64,000 nt of DNA. It comes from Trichomonas vaginalis G3 (Eukaryota > Parabasalia > Trichomonadida > Trichomonadidae). The first letter of the stretch is position 1; each line of letters starts with the position of its first letter. Positions 9,289 through 18,188 of the stretch are shown in pieces. The notes beneath the pieces were generated by a model. It ran no database searches. It had not been told where the DNA came from and saw only the letters and a list, made by a program, of their open reading frames with translations. The stretch covers positions 27,062,082-27,126,081 of the forward strand of contig NC_067207.1 in NCBI RefSeq assembly GCF_026262505.1, written 5' to 3'. The position numbers were made by a program, and so were the translations under genes.

Positions 9289-10105
9289 TTAATCAAATTT
9301 AACACATCCTTTATTTAAATCAACTATTATTTTTCCATGTTCACCTAATTGTTGATATTGTGTGTAAAGTTCATTAATGCTCATTGGTAAATTCACTTGA
9401 TAAAGCATAACGTTCAACTGTTGACGACTAAAACCACTGAAAATGAAAAGTGTTGATAGATTTGATTTAATGTTTGTGCTTAATGCTTTGAAGTATTGAA
9501 CAGCCATGAAGAATGAACACTGAATGTGTCGACATTGAGTTAATAACTGATTAAAATATGATTTCTCATTTGTTATTAGTTTTGATTTCACCGCATCATC
9601 TAGAAAAATGAGTGAATGCAAAAATTCTCTATCAAAATTTGAAATAGAAAGTGTTTCAAATAATTCATCCCGTTGTTTATCAATAATTTTATCCTCTAAT
9701 CCTTGCTTCTTGATTGTATTATATAATTCTTTATACATTAAAAAGTTTTTTAAATAATCTTCTGCTTCTTCTTGTGATAAATAAATAATTGGAATTTTGA
9801 TTAAATGCTTTAAAGATTCAAATGTATCATCTGAAGGTGAACCTGAACGGTTGATATAAATTAACACATGTGAATGGGGGGAAGTGTTAGCAATAATGAT
9901 AATTTGTTTTAATATCGTTAATGTTTTACCTTTTATTTTGTTTACCAATTGCTGCAGTGATTGAATTTAAGTAACATTCAGAATATGGAATTTTCATTAA
10001 TTTTTCCTTAGATAGAGCATTTCTATTATCACTCAATGCTTCATTAATCATATCATCTACGTATGTATTATATACTCCCGCTAATTCTTCAGAATTTAAA
10101 TCCAT
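9289..10105 (-). CDS. Polinton DNA-packaging ATPase (A32/FtsK-HerA type), looks broken
   Basis: The gene for the motor that fills capsids in this lineage. The C-terminal portion has a Walker B strand (SLIFLDDAV), a glutamine- and serine-containing sensor stretch (TQCRHIQCSFFMAVQYF) and a final arginine-finger-like region (FIFSGFSRQQLNVML). A P-loop-like lysine/threonine motif lies in the N-terminal part. The gene starts after TTTTTGATTAAATG at its 5' end. The reading frame does not look continuous (about one break). It sits next to the penton and capsid genes, as usual in Polintons. Confidence 0.75.
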
Positions 10106-10129
10106 TTAATCAAAAATAAATTTATAATT

Positions 10130-10570
10130 TTATACATTTCTATTCATCAATATTTCATCATATGAACTTCTATACTGTGGTGGTGTACCTGTTGGATGAT
10201 ATTTCAAACCTTCATCCGGTGTCCATGTCCAATACGTAGTCCTAGTAAACCAAACCTGAGGAGGATTTGTCACCTTTGAACAGTAAGTGTCATTTACACC
10301 CTGAATGATTGGATAAGCTTTCACTTGTACTGTAACTTGTGAGTTGAAAGTTTCTAATCCATCAAAGAATATACCCGCTCCATCACGTTGAACTGGAATA
10401 GTGCATAAGAATGAAGTTTGGTCTTTCCATGTTCTAGCTAATGGCACGCCATTATCATCATTCAGTGGTCTAGTTAATGAGTCCTCGTATTCTTCCGTGC
10501 ATTCATTCACTCCATCTAAATCAGAAGCTTGAAGCATACGTGTAAAGAATATGTCGCCCACTGTGGTCAT
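10130..10570 (-). CDS. Penton (minor capsid) protein
   Basis: 146 residues, directly downstream of the major capsid gene with a 4-base ATGA overlap (10567-10570). Position and size fit the single-jelly-roll penton protein of Polintons; the sequence is beta-rich (TSFLCTIPVQRDGAGIFF; QVTVQVKAYPIIQG; VWFTRTTYWTWTPDEG). The overlap suggests that both proteins are made from one transcript, perhaps by re-initiation. Assignment rests on context plus a beta-rich pattern, so it is less certain than the capsid protein. Confidence 0.7.
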   Translation of the reverse strand: MTTVGDIFFTRMLQASDLDGVNECTEEYEDSLTRPLNDDNGVPLARTWKDQTSFLCTIPVQRDGAGIFFDGLETFNSQVTVQVKAYPIIQGVNDTYCSKVTNPPQVWFTRTTYWTWTPDEGLKYHPTGTPPQYRSSYDEILMNRNV

Positions 10571-11769
10571 CGCTTGATCGGGAAGTTTCTGGAATCTATA
10601 GTGACCTGAAGACCTCGAAGCATTGGATTTTCTAAAACCGTTCTTTGCATTGCATTCTTCGGAAATGCTAACACAACATCTGTAACATTATGAAGAGCGT
10701 ATGAGAAATCTGAACTGATACCTTCAGGAGTGATGCAACCTCCATTTAGTGAACGAACGTCAATATGTTGAGCTGGAATCATGAATGGATCTTCCTTACT
10801 GAATAAACGTGGTATTGCTTTAACTGATTCTTCAATTAAACCGTATCCTGGTGTAATGCATTTATCCTCTAAAACTTCCATCTTTGTGCATGAAATAATA
10901 ACGTCATCAACTGTTGCGTCAGCAGATGTAGCGGCTAAGCTTGTAATTAATTTGGCAGGAAGTCCGATTTGTTGGAATTTGCGATCATATTTATAAACAT
11001 GATTCATAATCTTTTCATAATTTTCATCAGTTATCTTTTCATAAACGTAATTTTGTAAATCAGCAACTCTTAACGGGTCAACCTGACAAAATACTAAAGT
11101 ATCCCTGAAAACATAATATTTAAGAATGATTTCACCAAATGATTTAGGATAATCATCGAACGCCTGAAATGCTAACAAATCATTTACCGGAATAATCATA
11201 TCAAAAGTGATATCAACTTCTTCATTTGCTTTCTTGAAAACTTCTGAAGGGTCAATATATTTACCACATACTGAGTTATCATATTTTTGAACATTATTAT
11301 ATAACGAATGAACAAACTTTTTAACTTTCCTTTCTGATTTTGGTTTATATGTTGCAAATGCGAAAGATTCACGGGCGCAATCCATCTGAAGATAACCGGC
11401 ATCACCTCTTTCGGTTTCTACTTCTAATTGTTTAAAGCTTTGATTTGATGATTTGTAACCAACGAATAAACGCATACATTTAAAAGCGGCATCACATGTG
11501 AAAGCTTTATTTGAAACTAGAGTTGCTTTAACTTTGCGTTTAATATATGTGTCACCTAATTGGTTCACATCATGAGCCGGATTTGTAATTCTTAAATGAG
11601 TTTGTTTATCATCAAAATATGGAGCATCAGAGTCATAGCATGAACTTTCAAGTTCTCTATAATATCTTCTTCCGTCATTCTTTGCAAATATTTCATTTAT
11701 CTTTTCGAATGAATGAAACACATTTCCATTAATTGGTTTAGTGTTTGGCACCAAATAGTTAGTCGTCAT
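10567..11769 (-). CDS. Major capsid protein (double jelly roll)
   Basis: 400 residues, lying between the penton gene and two small amphipathic-protein genes. The long beta-rich chain with features such as DVNQLGDTYIKRKVKATLV, FDMIIPVNDLLAFQAFDDYP and a late ALHNVTDVVLAFPKNA fits the hexon-like major capsid protein of Polintons. It would form the capsid shell. The start carries TTTTTTATTTAATAATAAATG, the element's start signal. The frame is open over its whole length. The assignment rests on size, position beside the penton and ATPase, and overall pattern. Confidence 0.78.
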   Translation of the reverse strand: MTTNYLVPNTKPINGNVFHSFEKINEIFAKNDGRRYYRELESSCYDSDAPYFDDKQTHLRITNPAHDVNQLGDTYIKRKVKATLVSNKAFTCDAAFKCMRLFVGYKSSNQSFKQLEVETERGDAGYLQMDCARESFAFATYKPKSERKVKKFVHSLYNNVQKYDNSVCGKYIDPSEVFKKANEEVDITFDMIIPVNDLLAFQAFDDYPKSFGEIILKYYVFRDTLVFCQVDPLRVADLQNYVYEKITDENYEKIMNHVYKYDRKFQQIGLPAKLITSLAATSADATVDDVIISCTKMEVLEDKCITPGYGLIEESVKAIPRLFSKEDPFMIPAQHIDVRSLNGGCITPEGISSDFSYALHNVTDVVLAFPKNAMQRTVLENPMLRGLQVTIDSRNFPIKR

Positions 11770-11838
11770 TTATTATTAAATAAAAAATCAAAATTAAAAT
11801 ATGAAAATGAATTTTTAATTTTAATGAAATAATCAACT

Positions 11839-12054
11839 ATGGCTGCAGGATTCTTTAAGAAACTGTGGGATAAAGTAAAAAGAGGAGCGCATAAAGTTTG
11901 GGAAACAATGAAGAAAGGAGCGAATTGGATATTTAAGAATAAAGAAGCAATTAGTGACGTTGCTGAATCAATAACACCAAAAGCTGCCCCAATAAGAGAA
12001 ATTTTAAATAAAGGAGAAAAAGTTTATCAAAGACTACAACCAATACTAAGATAA
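11839..12054 (+). CDS. Small amphipathic virion protein A (71 aa)
   Basis: Starts MAAGFFKKLWDKVKRGAHK and continues as a strongly basic amphipathic helix (KVWETMKKGANWIFKNKEA), then a helix-breaking TPKAAPIRE and a basic tail. Small amphipathic proteins encoded next to capsid genes often act on membranes or DNA, as adenovirus pVI or pX do; that comparison is inference. It faces a second gene (12079-12315) whose product begins with the same eleven residues, so the pair arose by duplication in inverted orientation. Confidence 0.65.
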   Translation: MAAGFFKKLWDKVKRGAHKVWETMKKGANWIFKNKEAISDVAESITPKAAPIREILNKGEKVYQRLQPILR

Positions 12055-12078
12055 AAATAATATTTATTTATTTTTCCA

Positions 12079-12315
12079 CTATTTACCCCCTATTTTATTA
12101 AGTATTCCTTCAGCAATTCCACCAATTGCGTTACCTGCTTGTGCTCCCATCGCCGGATTACCTGCTTTAGTACCTAATACTCCACCTATGATAGTTCCTG
12201 CCGTTTTCGCTACTGGTGCCAAAAAGTTTGCAACAGGTTTAATAACCTTTTTATAAACCCAACCTGCAGCTTTCTTAATTCCATCCCATAATTTTTTAAA
12301 GAATCCTGCCGCCAT
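12079..12315 (-). CDS. Small amphipathic virion protein B (78 aa)
   Basis: Begins MAAGFFKKLWDGIKKAAGW, matching protein A for eleven residues, then diverges into a glycine/alanine-rich hydrophobic tail (GTIIGGVLGTKAG; GNAIGGIAEGILNKIG). The tail has the GxxxG spacing of membrane-inserting peptides. The two genes converge with 24 bp between them. A membrane-penetration role is a reasonable inference; no direct evidence. Confidence 0.65.
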   Translation of the reverse strand: MAAGFFKKLWDGIKKAAGWVYKKVIKPVANFLAPVAKTAGTIIGGVLGTKAGNPAMGAQAGNAIGGIAEGILNKIGGK

Positions 12316-12380
12316 TTCTGATTTAATATTAATTAAAAATATATTTCATCACTTATATTCTAATTTTTATTTAATGATAA

Positions 12381-12761
12381 ATGAAACCAATTTTAAAAAT
12401 AAATGAAACAGAGGAGGAAGAAATAAATGAAAGTGAAAATGTTCAACAAAAAATAAACGTTGTTAAACCAATTACTGAAATAAAATTTTTTTCATCTGTT
12501 GATGAATTTAATGACTATTATGCTAATAATAAAAAATTATTTGAAGAATTGACAACATGTAAATTGAATAAAATGTTTAAAGTTGATGGATTCAAAATTT
12601 CAAAAATAAAAGGAGTGGTTAGTTTGAAATCTATTCCTCAATCAAGAATCACCTCATTAATGAAAATTGATGATTTAACAAAAAGAATAGAAATTATTGA
12701 AGAGCGAATAAATCAAATTATTGATTTCATAAATCATGACTCGTTGAGCCCGGGTCCTTAA
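12381..12761 (+). CDS. Unknown Polinton protein, 126 aa
   Basis: A rightward ORF with the element's start signal (TTTTTATTTAATGATAAATG). The N-terminus is acidic (ETEEEEINESENVQQ), the middle has a compact fold (IKFFSSVDEFNDYY), and the C-terminal 40 residues form a charged coiled-coil-like helix (IDDLTKRIEIIEERINQIID). Its stop overlaps the converging neighbour's stop in TTAA (12758-12761). Function unknown. Confidence 0.6.
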   Translation: MKPILKINETEEEEINESENVQQKINVVKPITEIKFFSSVDEFNDYYANNKKLFEELTTCKLNKMFKVDGFKISKIKGVVSLKSIPQSRITSLMKIDDLTKRIEIIEERINQIIDFINHDSLSPGP

Positions 12762-13006
12762 AGCTCATCACTGAGTTCAAGGTTATATTCATCAAATATT
12801 TCATTATTAAATGCAACTTCTGCTAGTTTATTTATTTTTTCAATACGATCATTTGAAAGTCTATCGTTTAATTTTTTCTGAAGTTTTTCATTTTCTAGTT
12901 CTGAAACTTTATTTGGATGATATTTAAACCCGTTAATTTCTTTTTCCTCAGTTTTGATCATTAATTTACAATTTTGTGGTTGGAATTTGTTTAAACCATT
13001 TATCAT
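12758..13006 (-). CDS. Unknown Polinton protein, 82 aa
   Basis: Leftward ORF, mostly charged helix (KVSELENEKLQKKLNDRLSN) and an acidic C-terminus. It shares the TTAA stop overlap with the 12381 gene. Short and without a recognised family; the tight packing supports that it is real. Confidence 0.5.
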   Translation of the reverse strand: MINGLNKFQPQNCKLMIKTEEKEINGFKYHPNKVSELENEKLQKKLNDRLSNDRIEKINKLAEVAFNNEIFDEYNLELSDEL

Positions 13007-13063
13007 TAATATTTGTTATATATTCAATATCTGGAATTAATTCCCAAATTTTTGCATTTTCAA

Positions 13064-13237
13064 TTAATTTATTATCAAATGCAAAAGCAATAGTTTAATA
13101 TTAAACTTACCTTTATAATATAAACTTTCTACATAATCATCGAAATAAACATCTACTTGTTTAACATTTTCAAGAATTGGTGAAAGAGCATCCATTAATT
13201 GATTGACGGTTACGAATCTTGATCCACTCATTTTCAT
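13064..13237 (-). CDS. Small leftward ORF at Polinton edge (57 aa)
   Basis: Encodes MKMSGSRFVTVNQLMDALSP and then a coiled segment with an acidic YFDDYVESLYYKG. An alternative start is at 13231. The first 45 residues look like genuine protein; the C-terminal dozen are leucine-rich and uncertain. It lies at the end of the gene block, and function is unknown. Confidence 0.35.
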   Translation of the reverse strand: MKMSGSRFVTVNQLMDALSPILENVKQVDVYFDDYVESLYYKGKFNIKLLLLHLIIN

Positions 13238-14121
13238 ACAAATTAAAAAATAAATTATTCAAAAATGTAAGACATGAATTTTTAAAGTTTATTTTTTTAT
13301 TTTTTTTTATTTTTTTATTTCATTATGTATGGGTTTAGTGTAAATGTCTTACAATTTTGAAAATTTTTTAAATCTTGATTTATTCAAAAACGTAAGAATA
13401 AAAACCGTAAGAATCATACATTTTTTACTTCATATGTTAAAAAAAATGATACAAAATCACTTGATATTGTATGAATTCTTACGTTTACAAAAAAAGTCAC
13501 AAAACCCGCACTATATACTACTCTCAAATATTTTCTGTTGGGAATTTTCTTGTTATCAAAAAATAATTTTAATATTTGTTTATTTCATTACATACAATAA
13601 AATTTTAAAAACTCTATTTGTTCACAAGAAAATTTTTTCCCTTCATATGAAGAAACATTTTGTTCTCCATTTGATGCTGAGTCTAAATCTCGATTTTTGA
13701 TTTTTCTTCTTTCCAAATTTCTTTTTTCCAAATTAGAAGTTTAATTCAAATTTTCAATAGTTTATATATTTTCTCAAACCGTCTTAGATTTTCTCAATTT
13801 TTAGGGATTTTCTCTCAAAATATACAAAAATAGTAATATCAATACATGTGTCTAATATACTTTAAAACCATCGTGATAAAATTCAAAAACGAAGAGTTCT
13901 TCTCTCCAAATTTTTTTCAAAATCAAAAAAATGAGATAAAAAAGTACGTTTGGAAAATTCATTTTTAGCATTTTAGGAATTTTCTCACTTTTCTTCCAAA
14001 TTGACATCCTTAATTATAACAAATTTCCTCAAACTATCTGTATGTCATTCAATTCCCGGCCACTACATTCAATGATGGACCATTTCCTTCAAATTTTGAA
14101 ATACCTTATTCAATTTGTTGT
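13238..14121. other. AT-rich gap between Polinton genes and MULE
   Basis: No convincing gene. The 13344-13700 ORF is low-complexity and unlike protein. The stretch holds runs of T and repeated CGTAAGAAT / TTTTCTC words. The Polinton right end and the MULE left end should both lie here, but no clear terminal repeat could be matched to the right flank. Confidence 0.5.
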
Positions 14122-14925
14122 ATGGAGCCCGTGATATTCAACACTATGGAGCTCCTCCAGTTTGGTATCCAAGAAAAGATAAAAGCTAGCATGGGCTACT
14201 CTCAAAAATGCAGGAAAGAATACTCCACGATCGAATACAAATGTAAGTATCCACAATGTCAAGCTAAATTCAAAGTCCGGATAATAGATCAAGATAAATA
14301 TGAACTACTAATCCACTCTGACTCTCATGATCATTCTGCACCTCCGAAATCAACAAAAACAATATCCTCATTATTTGTCAGAAATTATCTTAAACATTAC
14401 TTTGAAAACAATATGAATCATGCTACAGCTCAACTTAAGTGTTTCCAAGACTTAAATATTTCATATACAGACGAAGAGTTACTTTCAATATTTGCACAAG
14501 GTCCAGATGCATTACGTAAATTTGCTCAAAGAGCTGAAATTGTTTCCAAACGCTTTAGTTCGGATGAAAAAGTTTCTTTAGCTATCTTTGTCGAATCTGT
14601 TCAAGAAAGTTGTCCAGAAGATTTAATTGAATTTATCTCTGAGCCGGGAAAACTAGTTTTTTTATATGCACCTTTCGAAGCGAAGGCCCTTGGTCACCAA
14701 ATTTCTACGTTTCACATCGATTCAACGTATAAACTTCTAAGGGCTAACATTCCATTATATGCACTCACAGGAAAAACAGAACATACTATTGTTTTTCCTT
14801 TTTTGTATTTCTTTATTTCTCCTGACACAAGCGAAAATATAGTTAGTATGGTTATCAAGTGTACTGAGGCACTGCATTCCACCATAACCAATACTTGTGA
14901 ATTTGACACTTTACGAAACCGGTAA
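14122..14925 (+). pseudogene. MULE-type transposase, 5' half, split by insertion
   Basis: N-terminal half of a Mutator-like (MULE) transposase. Residues about 35-75 form a zinc-binding DNA-contact domain of FLYWCH/WRKY type (CKYPQC, then HSDSHDH). FHIDSTYK at about residue 200 supplies the first aspartate of the DDE triad. The frame continues as FISPDTSENIVSMVIKC, a recognisable part of the fold, and then runs into the end of the 24-kb inverted repeat at 14840 and stops. The rest of the gene, with the second aspartate and the glutamate, resumes at 38924. So the transposase gene was interrupted by the insertion and cannot make a full enzyme. Confidence 0.85.
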
Positions 14926-15106
14926 CGTATATTTTACAACACAAACGACAACACTAACTTAACATTAAATATTTACAAAGCCGCCAACCACTTCACTTCA
15001 CTAACGTTTTCACAAACGACTTCACTAACAAATTCCCTACCGTCCTCACTAAATAAAAATAACCTTATTTTTATTTTTTTTAAATTTTTTATTTCATTAC
15101 AAAGAC

Positions 15107-15532
15107 ATGTCCGACTACATTTACTATGACTCTTTCCCAGAACGTTTCCGTGAACTATTCAAAACTCAAGTAAAACTGAGAAACATGCATTTTAACAAAG
15201 ACAGACCCATTGACGATGAAAGAAACCCTGAATATATTACAATCCCTTATGACGCAAAGTTCATTGCATACATTCCTTATGGTCGCAGAGGAACAAAAAC
15301 TATTTCAACAAAGAACAAAAATTATTTCTGGAGCGATGAAGAAAATTGCCTTATCTACATAAATACATACTTAAATAAAGCTACATATTGTACAAAAGAA
15401 GGTTGGACTGGATTTGAGCTCTACATATACGACGACGATTTGTGTATATACCCATACGATAATATGTACCATTGTTTTCATCAAGCATTAAACGAATACA
15501 TAGTCAGTAAGGGTCTCATTCCTGTTGAGTAG
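15107..15532 (+). CDS. Arm protein 1, left copy (141 aa)
   Basis: Unrecognised protein starting MSDYIYYDSFPERFRELFKT. It is rich in tyrosine, aspartate and aromatic residues, with a central IPYDAKFIAYIPYGRRG and an ending of NEYIVSKGLIPVE. It has no membrane segment or signal peptide. Its inverted copy at 38222-38656 is 144 residues and differs by three extra residues after YIYDDD and a nearby substitution, so reading-frame length has been kept in both arms. That hints it is or recently was functional. It faces the end of the element; its role is unknown. Confidence 0.65.
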   Translation: MSDYIYYDSFPERFRELFKTQVKLRNMHFNKDRPIDDERNPEYITIPYDAKFIAYIPYGRRGTKTISTKNKNYFWSDEENCLIYINTYLNKATYCTKEGWTGFELYIYDDDLCIYPYDNMYHCFHQALNEYIVSKGLIPVE

Positions 15533-15698
15533 AAATGTTATATTTTTGTTCTGTCATTTATAAAAAAATAAAATAAAAAAATAAATGATATCACCACTCC
15601 CACACGTATGAAAACATAGCACAAAATAAATTTAGGTGAAGCGGTGAGATCTTCACCTGTTTTTTCACCTCTTTTTTCACCCTGTTGAATTCATTGCT

Positions 15699-15935
15699 TT
15701 ATAACTCTCTTCCTTTCTCCAACTCTTCTAACTTCTTCCTAAGTTCAGCAATGTTGTCCTCATGAAGTTTAATCTTCCTTAATATACCTTCTTTATCTAA
15801 TGGTTGCTTTATCTTTCTAAACTGAACTCTACCATCCTTCATAGTATGAACGTAAAAACCTTCTGGAATAGTTCCTGATTTAATGTATTCTACCAAAAAC
15901 TTTTGTTTCATTGCTTCAGTGACTTTATTTGTCAT
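15699..15935 (-). CDS. Arm protein 2, left copy (78 aa)
   Basis: A 78-residue basic protein: MTNKVTEAMKQKFLVEYIK, then a beta hairpin (EGFYVHTMKDGRVQFRKI), then a leucine-rich coiled-coil end (HEDNIAELRKKLEELEKG). The translation is identical to the right-arm copy (37821-38057). The coiled coil suggests a dimer, and the basic front part could bind DNA; the palindromic AGATCT module at 15647 lies just after its stop. A dimeric DNA binder acting on the palindromes is speculation. Confidence 0.65.
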   Translation of the reverse strand: MTNKVTEAMKQKFLVEYIKSGTIPEGFYVHTMKDGRVQFRKIKQPLDKEGILRKIKLHEDNIAELRKKLEELEKGREL

Positions 15936-16564
15936 TTTACTCTAAGGTGAAGCTAGCACAACGATAATGGATTTCATGATTTTTTAGTATTTCATGCAAT
16001 CTTAACAGATAGCCTTACAAGTACTTCCAGTGTCCCTAGCTGTCCCTCCTTTTTATATAACTCCATGACATTTATAATCTCGCGAAACTTAACAGGTAGC
16101 ATAACAGATTAAAATCAGATGAGGTTTTGAACCAAAATTTCTAAGCAACGTTGTCAAGGATTTTGAGGAACTAGGGACAGAGTGTGGCAAAGTTCATGAT
16201 TTAATTTATCTTCATCTGTTTCATCAACTATCTCATCTAATATGCCAATATTTTATTCATAACTCGTGGCAAACTCACTAACTTTCGTTATGTTCATCTG
16301 CATGCTTCATCTGATAGAAAGTATGACATTCATTATTTCCAGAACTTAATGAAAACTACTAGGGACAGAGACCATGGCAAAGTTTATGACTTTCATTATT
16401 TCCAGAACTTAATGAAAACTACTAGGGACAGAGACCATGGCAAAGTTCATGATTTAATTTATTCTCTCACTAACAACAAACACAAACTCCAACACTAACA
16501 TCAAGTACTAACTTCAGCACAAATGACAAACGCTAACAACAAACACAAACTCCAACACTAACGA
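15936..16564. repeat. Unique arm DNA with a 63-bp tandem repeat
   Basis: Non-coding. A block starting CATTATTTCCAGAACTTAAT occurs at 16331 and 16394 (period 63). Words such as CTAGGGACAGAG and CATGGCAAAGTT recur several times. The same DNA appears inverted at about 37.25-37.80 kb in the right arm. This is the shore between the arm genes and the satellite. Confidence 0.7.
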
Positions 16565-17180
16565 CAAGTACTAAAATCGTATATGTTTTGTCATGATTTC
16601 ATCGTCAATGAATTTGTCAAACATGAGTGTAAATGTTTTGTCATGACTTCTTCATCGTAAATGATTTGTCATGACTTCTTCATCGTAATGAGTGTATATG
16701 TTTTGTCGAAACTTCTTCGTATATGTTTTGTCGAAACTTCTTCGTATATGTTTTGTCGAAACTTCTTCGTATATGTTTTGTCATGACTTCTTCGTAAATG
16801 TTTTGTCATGACTTCTTCGTATATGTTTTGTCAAGACTTCTTCATCGTATATGTTTTGTCATGATTTCTTCATCGTACATGTTTTGTCATGATTTCTTCA
16901 TCGTAATGAACGTATATGCTTTGTCAAACATGAGTGTAAATGTTTTGTCAAGACTTCTTCATCGTAAATGATTTGTCATGACTTCTTCATCGTAATGAGT
17001 GTAAATGTTTTGTCAAGACTTCTTCATCGAAACTAAACGTACATGTTTTGTCATGATTTCTTCGTACATGTTTTGTCATGACTTCTTCATCGTAAATGAT
17101 TTGTCAAAACTTCTTCGTAAATGTTTTGTCAAACATGAGCGTATATGTTTTGTCATGACTTCATCGTAATGAGTGTAAAT

Positions 17181-17280
17181 GATTTCATATAATTGCTTAC
17201 CTCGGAAAACCGAGAAAAGAGATTCCATATGAAAATCGCAAGAATTTGGCTCCTGGTTTGAAATATTATTATGTTCATAG
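17181..17280 (+). repeat. Non-satellite island in left arm
   Basis: About 100 bp unlike the word satellite, with a CTCGGAAAACCGAG hairpin. A partner copy lies inverted near 36.70-36.80 kb, confirming collinearity of the arms. Confidence 0.6.
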
Positions 17281-17936
17281 ACTTCATCGTATATGTTTTG
17301 TCAAACATGAACGTATATGTTTTGTCATGATTTCATCGTAATGAGTGTAAATGACCCAAAAATAATGTTTAGGTGAAGAGGTGAGATCTCACCTGTTTTC
17401 TCACCTAATTTTTCACCCTCATGAATTTGTCAAAACTTCATCGTAAATGATTTGTCAAGACTTCATCGTCAAGACTTCTTCGTAAATGATTTGTCATGAT
17501 TTCTTCATCGTATATGCTTTGTCAAACATGAGTGTAAATGTTTTGTCAAACATGAGCGTAAATGTTTTGTCATGACTTCTTCGTATATGTTTTGCCATGA
17601 CTTCTTCGTAAATGTTTTGTCATGACTTCTTCGTAAATGTTTTGTCATGACTTCTTCGTAAATGTTTTGTCAAACATGAGTGTAAATGTTTTGTCGAAAC
17701 TTCTTCATCGTAATGAGTGTAAATGAACCAAAATAATGTTTACGTTCATGTTTGACAACAACACAGGAAATAAATGTTTACGTATATGTTTTGTCATGAC
17801 TTCTTCATCGTAAATGTTTTGTCATGATTTCATCGTATATGTTTTGTCAAAACTTCATCGTACATGTTTTGTCATGATTTCATCGTACATGTTTTGTCAT
17901 GATTTCATCGTAATGAACGTCAATGTTTTGTGAAGA

Positions 17937-18188
17937 ATATAACAACCGCCTGAATTCAGACGGTTGCTTTTTATACAAAATTCACGCAGGAAAATTCTTG
18001 AGTTTTGGTTGAAAGAATACGGTCAAGCCAAAAGTGGCTCGACCTCAAAACAAACATTTTATGAGTTTACTAAGGCATTTATGAATGAATTCAAAGGTAT
18101 TTGCATACATCCTGACCTCGTTCATTTTGTTGCTGAATTCAGCAAAAATAATGTTTACGTTATGACTTCATCGTATATGCTTTGTTGA
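17937..18188 (+). repeat. Conserved island with 63-aa ORF, copy 1
   Basis: A non-satellite block. It starts with a hairpin (CAACCGCCTGAATTCAG then CGGTTG) and continues as an ORF that reads like real protein: ILEFWLKEYGQAKSG, FYEFTKAFMNEFKGI, HPDLVHFVAEFS. No ATG opens it, so it looks like an exon-sized gene fragment carried by the satellite. Family unknown. Confidence 0.7.

Larger units (their letters stand above)
1..13300. mobile_element. Maverick/Polinton element, left end outside window
   Basis: A Polinton is recognised from its family set: protein-primed DNA polymerase B, retroviral-type integrase, A32/FtsK-like packaging ATPase, penton and double-jelly-roll capsid genes. The left end lies before the window because the polymerase frame is open at base 2. 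The right end is placed only roughly, after the last small gene. No terminal inverted repeat is visible here. Most genes are long and open, so it looks fairly young. About two or three genes look broken. Polymerase and integrase run rightward, and most other genes leftward. Confidence 0.9.

Noticed and set aside
13344-13700. 118-residue ORF in the AT-rich gap
   Set aside because: Composition is dominated by F, L, I and K from T and A runs, with no start signal or pattern of a real protein.
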